Positions 58,581-64,000 of a stretch of DNA of 64,000 nucleotides are shown piece by piece (position 1 is the first letter of the stretch; the number at the start of each line of letters is the position of its first letter). The position numbers and the translations under genes were made by a program. The notes under the pieces were generated by a model that was not told the origin of the DNA, did not search any database, and saw only the letters and a program-made list of their open reading frames with translations. Source of the DNA: Mycobacterium ahvazicum (GTDB taxonomy: Bacteria; Actinomycetota; Actinomycetes; Mycobacteriales; Mycobacteriaceae). The stretch lies in assembly GCF_900176255.2 (NCBI RefSeq), contig NZ_FXEG02000005.1, positions 248,001 to 312,000 of the forward strand, in the 5' to 3' direction.

Positions 58581-59873
58581 TCAGCCGCGCTGGGCCAGGA
58601 ACGCGACGTCGACGATCTCACCGGTGCGAATCTGTTCGGCACCACTGGGAACCACAACTAGACAGTTTGCCTCAGCCAGCGTCGCGAGCAAATGCGACGA
58701 CGCCCCCGGGGCGCCACCCAACGCCTGCACCAGATACTCGCCACTGTCCTGGTCGCGCATCAGCTGGCCGCGCAGGTAACCCTTGCGCCCGGCCACCGAC
58801 GTGATCGGCGACAGTGTGCGGGCCTGCACGATCCGCCGCATCGGCTGGCGCTTGCCCAGCGACAGCCGGATCAGTGGCCGCACCATCACCTCGAAGACCA
58901 CCAAGGCGCTGACCGGATTCGACGGCAACAAGAAGACCGGCACGCCGTCGCGCCCGAGCTGCCCGAAGCCCTGCACCGACCCCGGGTGCATGGCGACCCG
59001 GACGACCTCCATGTCGCCGAGTTCGGACAGCACCACCCGCACCGCTTCGGCGGCCGCGCCCCCGACTCCCCCGGCGATCACCACGACCTCGGCGCGATTG
59101 ATCTGGCCCTGGACGATTTCGCCGAGCTCCTGCGGGTTGTTGGGCACGATGCCGACCCGGTTGACCTCCGCGCCGGCATCCCGGGCCGCGGCCGCCAACG
59201 CGTAGGAGTTGACGTCGTAGACCTGCCCGTTGCTCGGCGTGCGCGAGATGTCGACCAGCTCGCCGCCCACCGCCATCACCGACACCCGCGGACGCGGGTG
59301 CACCAGGACCCGCTCGCGGCCGACCGCGGCGAGCAATCCCACCTGAGCCGGGCCGATGATCGTCCCGGCCCGTACCGCCACATCGCCGGGCTGGACGTCG
59401 TCGCCGGCGCGCCGCACGTAGGCACCCGACGGTGCTCCGCGCAGAATCCGCACCTTCGACGTGCCGCCGTCGGTCCACCGCAACGGCAGCACCGCATCGG
59501 CCAGCGTGGGCAGCGGCGCCCCGGTCTGCACCCGGGCGGCTTGGCGTGGCTGCAGCCGGCTCGGCGTTCGCGCCCCGGCCTCGATGGTCCCCATCACCGG
59601 CAGGACCAGCCCGCCGGGGCTGTCCTCGTCGGCCATCGGCTCGCCGGGTTCGTCGAGCGCAAGGTCGACGCCCACCTCGCCGATACCCAGTACGTCGACG
59701 CTGCGCCCCGCGTAGCCGCCGATCGCGGCCTGATCGAAGCCGGGCAGCGGCCGCTCGGTCACGCCTTCCTCGGCGCACAACAATCCCTGCGCCTCCGCGA
59801 TGGCAACCCGGATCGGGCGCGGGGCTACCGCGGCCGCCGTTATCCGGGCTTGCTGCTCCTCAACCGAACGCAC
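58581..59873 (-). CDS. moeA1: Gephyrin-like MoeA paralogue (Glp/MoeA1)
   Basis: 430 residues from GTG 59873. Full MoeA architecture: N-terminal domain with PLPGFDQAAIGGYAGR, the MoCF/MogA-like domain with VSVMAVGGELVD and DVNSYALAAAARDAGAEV, and the C-terminal barrel. The usual MoeA active-site block GGVSVGxxDY reads GGVGGAAAEAV: the Ser and the Asp are replaced (Gly and Glu). PSNPVSALVVFEVMVRPLI is retained. In corynebacteria this MoeA paralogue (Glp) is a cell-division protein that binds FtsZ and the receptor GlpR. The gene context and the altered site favour that role over molybdenum insertion. Confidence 0.85.
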   Translation of the reverse strand: MRSVEEQQARITAAAVAPRPIRVAIAEAQGLLCAEEGVTERPLPGFDQAAIGGYAGRSVDVLGIGEVGVDLALDEPGEPMADEDSPGGLVLPVMGTIEAGARTPSRLQPRQAARVQTGAPLPTLADAVLPLRWTDGGTSKVRILRGAPSGAYVRRAGDDVQPGDVAVRAGTIIGPAQVGLLAAVGRERVLVHPRPRVSVMAVGGELVDISRTPSNGQVYDVNSYALAAAARDAGAEVNRVGIVPNNPQELGEIVQGQINRAEVVVIAGGVGGAAAEAVRVVLSELGDMEVVRVAMHPGSVQGFGQLGRDGVPVFLLPSNPVSALVVFEVMVRPLIRLSLGKRQPMRRIVQARTLSPITSVAGRKGYLRGQLMRDQDSGEYLVQALGGAPGASSHLLATLAEANCLVVVPSGAEQIRTGEIVDVAFLAQRG

Positions 59874-59980
59874 TCGCCGCGCCTCCCTGCCGTCACCCTG
59901 ACGGGCGCGCCGTATCGGGCCCGGTGAAAAAGACCGACCCCGATCGCCCGGTGGTTCTCCGGGCCCGGTATGGCGGCCGG

Positions 59981-60895
59981 CTACTGCTCGTTCAGGCCCA
60001 ATCGCGCCACCAACCACCGCCGCAACTCCGGGCCGTAGTCGTCACGATCCAATGCAAAGTCAACCGCAGCCTTGAGGTAGCCGCCGGGATTTCCCAAGTC
60101 GTGTCGAGATCCGCGGTGCACGACGACATGCACCGGGTGGCCCTCTTTGATCAGCAGCGCGATCGCATCGGTGAGCTGTAACTCGCCGCCGGCGCCGTGG
60201 TCGATGCGGCGCAGCGCGTCGAAAATGGCGCGGTCGAGCACGTAGCGGCCGGCCGCGGCGTACAACGACGGCGCCTCGGAGGCCTTGGGCTTTTCCACCA
60301 TGCCGTTGACTTTGAGGACGTCGGAATTGCCGGCGCCGGGGATGGCCTCGACGTCGAAAACACCGTAGGCGCTGATCTCCTCGGGCGTGACCTCGATGGC
60401 GCACAACACCGTGCCCCCGTACTCGGCGCGCACCTTGGCCATCGTCTCCAGCACGCCGGTCGGCAGCACCAGGTCATCGGGCAGCAGCACCATGACGGCG
60501 TCCTCGTCGGGCGTCAACGTCGGCTCCACGCAACCGATCGCGTGTCCCAGCCCGAGCGGTTCGGCCTGCACCACCGATTCGACCTTGATCAGCGCCGGCG
60601 CCCGGCGCACCTTGGCCAGCATCGCCTTCTTGCCGCGCGCTTCGAGCGTGCCCTCCAGCACCAGGTCCTCGACGAAGTGCGCGACCACGCCGTCCTTGCC
60701 CTCCGAGGTGATGATCACCAACCGCTCGGCGCCGGCCGCGGCCGCTTCCTCGGCGACCAGCTCGATACCGGGCGTATCGACGACGGGCAGCAACTCTTTG
60801 GGCACCGTCTTGGTGGCCGGCAGGAAACGGGTGCCCAGACCGGCTGCGGGGACGATCGCCGTGTACGGGATCGGGACTTCATCTGGCCGTGACAT
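59981..60895 (-). CDS. galU: UTP-glucose-1-phosphate uridylyltransferase
   Basis: 304 residues. It makes UDP-glucose from UTP and glucose 1-phosphate. Nucleotidyltransferase signature IVPAAGLGTRFLPATKTVPKELLPV (region; key G-x-G-T-R and Lys), then VQAEPLGLGHAIGC, VMVLLPDDLVLP with the metal-binding Asp, GMVEKPK and GGELQLTDAIALL. Corresponds to Rv0993. UDP-glucose from this enzyme could feed the exopolysaccharide locus. Divergent from the cyclo-ligase gene with 76 bases between. Confidence 0.95.
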   Translation of the reverse strand: MSRPDEVPIPYTAIVPAAGLGTRFLPATKTVPKELLPVVDTPGIELVAEEAAAAGAERLVIITSEGKDGVVAHFVEDLVLEGTLEARGKKAMLAKVRRAPALIKVESVVQAEPLGLGHAIGCVEPTLTPDEDAVMVLLPDDLVLPTGVLETMAKVRAEYGGTVLCAIEVTPEEISAYGVFDVEAIPGAGNSDVLKVNGMVEKPKASEAPSLYAAAGRYVLDRAIFDALRRIDHGAGGELQLTDAIALLIKEGHPVHVVVHRGSRHDLGNPGGYLKAAVDFALDRDDYGPELRRWLVARLGLNEQ

Positions 60896-60971
60896 CGTTC
60901 ACACCATAGCGCTCAGAGGGGTGGCCGCCGCTGCATGGCAGGCCGAATACCCGTGCTGTCATCGTTGATGC

Positions 60972-61562
60972 ATGACCACTTCGACCAAGGCCACACTGCG
61001 CGAGCAGGTGCTGGCGGCTCGAAGTCAGGTCGCCGACGACGTGCACGCCGCCCAGGCGCGGATGCTCAACGAGCAGCTTGCCCTCGCGGTGAGCGGCGGC
61101 AGCACCGTCTGCGCCTACGTCCCGGTGGGTACCGAGCCGGGTTCGGTCGAAATGCTGGACATGTTGCTGCGCCACGCGCGGCGGGTGTTGTTGCCCGTCG
61201 CGCGCACCACCGGTGACGGCATCCCGATGCGGCTGCGCTGGGCCGAGTACCGGCCGGGTGGGCTCGTCCGCGGCCGCTGGGGCCTGCTCGAGCCGCCCGA
61301 GCCGTGGCTGCCGGAGTCTGTCCTGGCCGAGGCGGAGATGGTGGTGGTTCCGGCGCTGGCCGTGGACCACCGGGGCGTGCGGCTGGGCCGCGGCCGGGGC
61401 TACTACGACCGCTCGCTGGATGCCAGAAACCCGCAGGCACGGCTGATCGCGATGGTGCGTGACGAGGAGTTCGTCGAAGAGTTGCCGGCCGAACCGCACG
61501 ATGTGCCGATGACCCACGTGATCACCCCCGGGCGCGGCGTGGTGGCGCTGCCCACGGGGTGA
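60972..61562 (+). CDS. 5-formyltetrahydrofolate cyclo-ligase
   Basis: 196 residues. ATP-dependent conversion of 5-formyl-THF to 5,10-methenyl-THF. Hallmarks: Lys/Arg near the N-terminus (KATLREQVLAAR), YVPVGTEPGS, PALAVDHRGVRLGRGRGYYDRSL (the GRGRGYYDR nucleotide/substrate loop) and DEEFVEELPAEPHDVPMTHVITP (regions). Counterpart of Rv0992c. It ends 89 bases before the CIRCE-controlled chaperone gene. Confidence 0.93.
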   Translation: MTTSTKATLREQVLAARSQVADDVHAAQARMLNEQLALAVSGGSTVCAYVPVGTEPGSVEMLDMLLRHARRVLLPVARTTGDGIPMRLRWAEYRPGGLVRGRWGLLEPPEPWLPESVLAEAEMVVVPALAVDHRGVRLGRGRGYYDRSLDARNPQARLIAMVRDEEFVEELPAEPHDVPMTHVITPGRGVVALPTG

Positions 61563-61597
61563 TAACGCCCGGGAATGAGACGGATTTCATGGCTGTT

Positions 61598-61625
61598 TTA
61601 GCACTCAGGCACTGTAGAGTGCTAA
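61598..61625 (+). promoter_or_regulatory. CIRCE element (HrcA operator)
   Basis: TTAGCACTC-N10-GAGTGCTAA, both nine-base arms perfect. The canonical CIRCE spacer is nine bases; as printed this one has ten. It lies 26 bases ahead of the Rv0991c-like start, placing the chaperone gene in the HrcA heat-shock regulon. Confidence 0.9.
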
Positions 61626-61651
61626 CAAGCTTATCTAACGGAGGTTTTGGA

Positions 61652-61990
61652 GTGCCGACCTACAGCTACGCGTGCACCGAATGCGATGATCGCTTCGACG
61701 TCGTACAGGCCTTCACCGACGACGCCCTGACCACGTGCGAGAAGTGCTCGGGCCGACTGCGCAAGTTGTTCAACTCCGTCGGCGTCGTGTTCAAGGGCAG
61801 CGGCTTCTACCGCACCGACAGCCGCGAGTCGGGCAAAAAGTCGTCGTCCAGCTCGAGCAACGGCTCGTCGACCAACGGATCTTCCGAGAGCTCCAGCTCG
61901 AGCGAGAAGTCCTCGTCCAGCGAGAAGTCCAGCTCGAGCGACAAGTCCTCGTCCAGCGAGAAATCCACGACGTCGGCCGCGGCCAGCTAG
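61652..61990 (+). CDS. ruc: FmdB-type zinc-ribbon redox chaperone (Rv0991c homologue)
   Basis: 112 residues from GTG 61652 with GGAGG upstream; a longer open frame would run through the CIRCE operator. N-terminal FmdB zinc ribbon: PTYSYACTECDDRFDVVQ and TTCEKCSGRLRKLF, two CxxC pairs. The C-terminal half is a disordered Ser/Lys/Glu-rich tail with repeated SSSSEKSS units. M. tuberculosis Rv0991c (Ruc) is an oxidation-activated holdase that passes clients to DnaK; the four Cys release zinc on oxidation. The CIRCE element supports heat-shock induction. Confidence 0.92.
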   Translation: MPTYSYACTECDDRFDVVQAFTDDALTTCEKCSGRLRKLFNSVGVVFKGSGFYRTDSRESGKKSSSSSSNGSSTNGSSESSSSSEKSSSSEKSSSSDKSSSSEKSTTSAAAS

Positions 61991-62056
61991 CGGGTTATCC
62001 ACAGCACCCATCCCGTTGGGGCGCGTTGCGCTGCCCGCCGGGCCTACCGTTGCGGC

Positions 62057-62734
62057 GTGGCAGAACCATCGCTGAATCCGGCGCTACTTCAGCGATTATC
62101 GGCGTCGCTGCGCCCGGACTGGACCCGGACCGTACTGGCCCGCCGGGTGGCGGCGGGCGGGCTCGTCGTGTTGGCCGCGGTCGCGGCGGTGCGCTCGAAT
62201 CCGGACGGCGATCGCGTCGACGCGGTGGTGGCCACGCGTGACCTGACTCCCGGCACGGCGTTGACCTCCGACGATGTTCGGGTCGAAAAGCGTTTGGCGA
62301 CAACACTTCCCGAGGGGTCACAAGCAGACCTGAGCGCGGTGGTGGGTTCGATGCTGGCCGGTCCGGCGCGTCGGGGTGAGGTGCTCACCGACGTCCGGCT
62401 GCTGGGCAGCCGGCTGGCCGAAGCCGCGATCGGATCGAAGACCGGGCCGGGCGCGCGCATCGTGCCGCTGCATCTGGCCGACAGCGCGCTGATCGACCTG
62501 GTGCGTGCCGGCGACGTGGTCGACGTGCTCGCCGCGCCCACCGATTCGCGGCCGGGCACCCAGGCGACCAGCGTGGTGGTGGCCACCGATGCCGTCGTCG
62601 TGCTCGTGTCGCCGAAGCAGAAAGTCCAGGCCGCCGATAATGACCGCGTAGTCTTAGTTGCGCTGCCGGCCCGCGTGGCGAACACGGTGGCAGGCTCGGT
62701 GCTAGGGCAGGCAGTCACCCTCACCCTGCACTGA
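62057..62734 (+). CDS. SAF-domain membrane protein (Rv0990c-like)
   Basis: 225 residues from GTG 62057. One N-terminal membrane helix (about 28-45), then a SAF/CpaB-type domain (VVATRDLTPGTALTSDDVRVEKR, region) followed by RcpC-like beta repeats (RIVPLHLADSALIDLVRAGDVVDVLA, region). Such proteins are pilus-assembly-like, but no other pilus gene is present. Function unknown. It follows the chaperone gene by 66 bases and is 65 bases ahead of mscL. Confidence 0.78.
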   Translation: MAEPSLNPALLQRLSASLRPDWTRTVLARRVAAGGLVVLAAVAAVRSNPDGDRVDAVVATRDLTPGTALTSDDVRVEKRLATTLPEGSQADLSAVVGSMLAGPARRGEVLTDVRLLGSRLAEAAIGSKTGPGARIVPLHLADSALIDLVRAGDVVDVLAAPTDSRPGTQATSVVVATDAVVVLVSPKQKVQAADNDRVVLVALPARVANTVAGSVLGQAVTLTLH

Positions 62735-62799
62735 GTGCCTGACACCCCGCTCGCCAGAGCACCCGCAGCAAACTATGTCCAGCCCAGAAAGGACGTCGA

Positions 62800-63261
62800 A
62801 TGCTCAAGGGGTTCAAGGAGTTTCTCGCGCGGGGCAATATCGTCGACCTGTCCGTCGCGGTGGTCATCGGTACGGCATTCACCGGCCTGGTCACCAAGTT
62901 CACCGACAGCATCATTCAGCCGTTGATCAACCGGATCGGCGTCAACCAGCAATCCGATGTCGGCATCCTGAAAATCAGCATCGGTGGCGGCCAGACGATC
63001 GACCTCAACGTGCTGGTGTCCGCAGCGATCAACTTCGTCCTGGTCGCCGCGGTGGTGTACTTCCTGGTCGTGCTGCCCTACAACACGTTCCGCAAACGCG
63101 GCGAGGTCGAGCAGGCCGACGACGCCCAGGTCGTCTTGCTGACCGAGATCCGCGACCTACTCGCGCAGACCAACGGCGGGGCTTCGTCGGGCCGGCACGG
63201 CGGGGCGGGCACCACCCCGCCGCCCGAATACGGGCCGCGCGCGGACGCCGAGTCGCTGTAG
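62800..63261 (+). CDS. mscL: Large-conductance mechanosensitive channel
   Basis: 153 residues from ATG 62800 with AAAGGA upstream. Homopentameric membrane channel that opens under hypo-osmotic stress. KGFKEFLARGNIVDLSVAVVIGTAF (region; N-terminal amphipathic helix and TM1 with the Gly-Ala-rich packing face), NFVLVAAVVYFLVVLPYNTFRKRGE (TM2), and the helical C-terminal bundle LLTEIRDLLAQ. Counterpart of Rv0985c. Confidence 0.95.
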   Translation: MLKGFKEFLARGNIVDLSVAVVIGTAFTGLVTKFTDSIIQPLINRIGVNQQSDVGILKISIGGGQTIDLNVLVSAAINFVLVAAVVYFLVVLPYNTFRKRGEVEQADDAQVVLLTEIRDLLAQTNGGASSGRHGGAGTTPPPEYGPRADAESL

Positions 63262-63293
63262 GTCCCCGCGGCTTGCACGAGACGCCCGCGACT

Positions 63294-63854
63294 TTAGATC
63301 TCGAGGCTCGATAACTGCCCGATGATCTGTGCGGCGAGCGGATTCAGCGTCGCCATGCCATCGCGCACCGCGTACCGGGAACCGGCAAGGTTGACCACCA
63401 GGGTGCTGCCGGACACGCCGGCCAGACCGCGGGACAACCCGGCGTCGATGATTCCCGCCGACAGCCCGGAGGCCCGGACGGCCTCGGCGATGCCCAGGAT
63501 TTCCCGGTCCAGGATCTCGACGGTGGCCTCCGGGGTGACGTCGCGCGGGGTCACTCCGGTGCCGCCGACCGACACCACCAGATCCACCCCACCGATCACC
63601 GCGGTGTTCAGCGCGTTGCGGATCTCGACCTCGTCGGCCGCGACCGCCACCACACCGTCGACCACGAATCCTGCCTCGGTCAGCAGCTCGGTGACCAGCG
63701 GCCCGCTGTGGTCTTCTTCGTCCCCGTGGGCGGTGCGATCGTCGACCACCACGACCAGAGCCCGGCCGACTACCAATTCCGCACCCGTATCCATGGGTGC
63801 AACCGTATATCCGAGCTCGGACAGGGGCTCGTTCAGAGGCTCGTCGACTCTCAT
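63294..63854 (-). CDS. moaB2: MoaB/Mog-family molybdopterin adenylyltransferase-like protein
   Basis: 186 residues from ATG 63854, whose first base is the last base of the pepD stop codon; GTG 63857 is the alternative. MoCF-fold protein: LVVGRALVVVVDDRTAHG, DLVVSVGGTGVTPRDVTPEATVEIL (region, the MPT-binding GGTG loop) and AGIIDAGLSRGLAGVSGSTLVVNLAGS (region). Adenylylation of molybdopterin is the family reaction, but a role beside the HtrA protease PepD is not excluded. Counterpart of Rv0984. Convergent with mscL. Confidence 0.9.
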   Translation of the reverse strand: MRVDEPLNEPLSELGYTVAPMDTGAELVVGRALVVVVDDRTAHGDEEDHSGPLVTELLTEAGFVVDGVVAVAADEVEIRNALNTAVIGGVDLVVSVGGTGVTPRDVTPEATVEILDREILGIAEAVRASGLSAGIIDAGLSRGLAGVSGSTLVVNLAGSRYAVRDGMATLNPLAAQIIGQLSSLEI

Positions 63855-64000
63855 CACTGATCCGCCTTGCCGAGGGTGACCTGCACGGTCCGGCTGCCAC
63901 CGCCGGGATCCTGGAAGGTCAGCGATACCTTGTCGCCCGGCGCCTTGGAGCGCACCGCGGCGACCAGCGCGTCGGCGCTGCTGATCGGACGATCGTCGAC
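63854..64000 (-). CDS. pepD: HtrA-type serine protease PepD, C-terminal end (partial)
   Basis: The gene runs off the right edge; only the last 48 residues are present. They form the end of a PDZ domain: VDDRPISSADALVAAVRSKAPGDKVSLTFQDPGG (region) followed by RTVQVTLGKADQ and TGA at 63854-63856. This matches the C-terminus expected for Rv0983 and its conserved position upstream of moaB2, with which it is translationally coupled (TGATG). Confidence 0.85.
   Translation of the reverse strand, partial: VDDRPISSADALVAAVRSKAPGDKVSLTFQDPGGGSRTVQVTLGKADQ

Noticed and set aside
61820..61980. Ser/Glu/Lys codon repeats in the chaperone gene as a possible repeat array
   Set aside because: They encode the expected disordered tail of the Rv0991c family; no independent repeat element.

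Overview
The window is a GC-rich chromosomal segment from a Mycobacterium that is not of the M. tuberculosis complex, probably a slow-growing non-tuberculous species; I cannot name the species. The assignment rests on a block of genes whose order mirrors, in inverted orientation, M. tuberculosis Rv1005c to Rv0983: pabB, rsmI, the protein O-mannosyltransferase, arcA, an AlkB-like gene, DUF5642 lipoproteins, the cAMP-gated acetyltransferase pat, then the Rv0996 homologue, rimJ, moeA1/glp, galU, a 5-formyl-THF cyclo-ligase, the FmdB-type chaperone Rv0991c, a SAF protein, mscL, moaB2 and pepD. Synteny with H37Rv is from memory, not from a database search.

Region 1 (1-20.6 kb) is an accessory exopolysaccharide locus with a complete Wzx/Wzy-type tool kit: an RmlC-like epimerase, a WbaP-type initiating phosphoglycosyltransferase, a Wzx-type flippase, a fused GT2-GT4 glycosyltransferase, two methyltransferases, two more GT4 enzymes, a GMC oxidoreductase with an aldo/keto reductase, a Wzy-like polymerase and a Wzz/BY-kinase-like co-polymerase with a degenerate Walker A motif. 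Downstream lie two paralogous lipoproteins flanking a GAF-GGDEF-EAL c-di-GMP enzyme. An ECF41 sigma factor and its partner FAD oxidoreductase (20.8-22.9 kb) separate this from the core block.

Region 2 (22.9-32.1 kb) is conserved core sequence. Region 3 (32.1-56.5 kb) is accessory and sits between pat and a tRNA-Ala(CGC) gene. It carries a WecB/TagA/CpsF transferase, a heptose-precursor operon (hddA-gmhA-gmhB), a two-gene permease operon behind a near-perfect Zur/Fur-like box, two complete nickel/cobalt sensor-exporter pairs (nmtR/ctpJ and kmtR/CDF), a mycofactocin-type SDR, a sulfite-oxidase-like gene, and a MerR gene with paired operators. Then comes a decayed stretch (48-56.3 kb) with aldehyde dehydrogenase fragments, an Xre/RES toxin-antitoxin pair, an IS21-family remnant, an acyl-CoA synthetase, a Rieske oxygenase, a TetR gene and a broken 3-hydroxyisobutyrate dehydrogenase. 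Region 4 (56.5-64 kb) returns to core genes, with the Glp/GlpR division pair and a CIRCE element ahead of the chaperone gene.

One gene (44767-46385) is broken by a 65-base tandem repeat containing a sequence that closely matches a Nextera sequencing adapter, so this break is most likely an assembly artefact. No gap between genes exceeds 300 bases; the largest are 49792-50017, 57647-57905, 46591-46838, 56256-56497, 6450-6681 and 55209-55434, and what they hold is given in the entries. No rRNA, CRISPR array or riboswitch was recognised.
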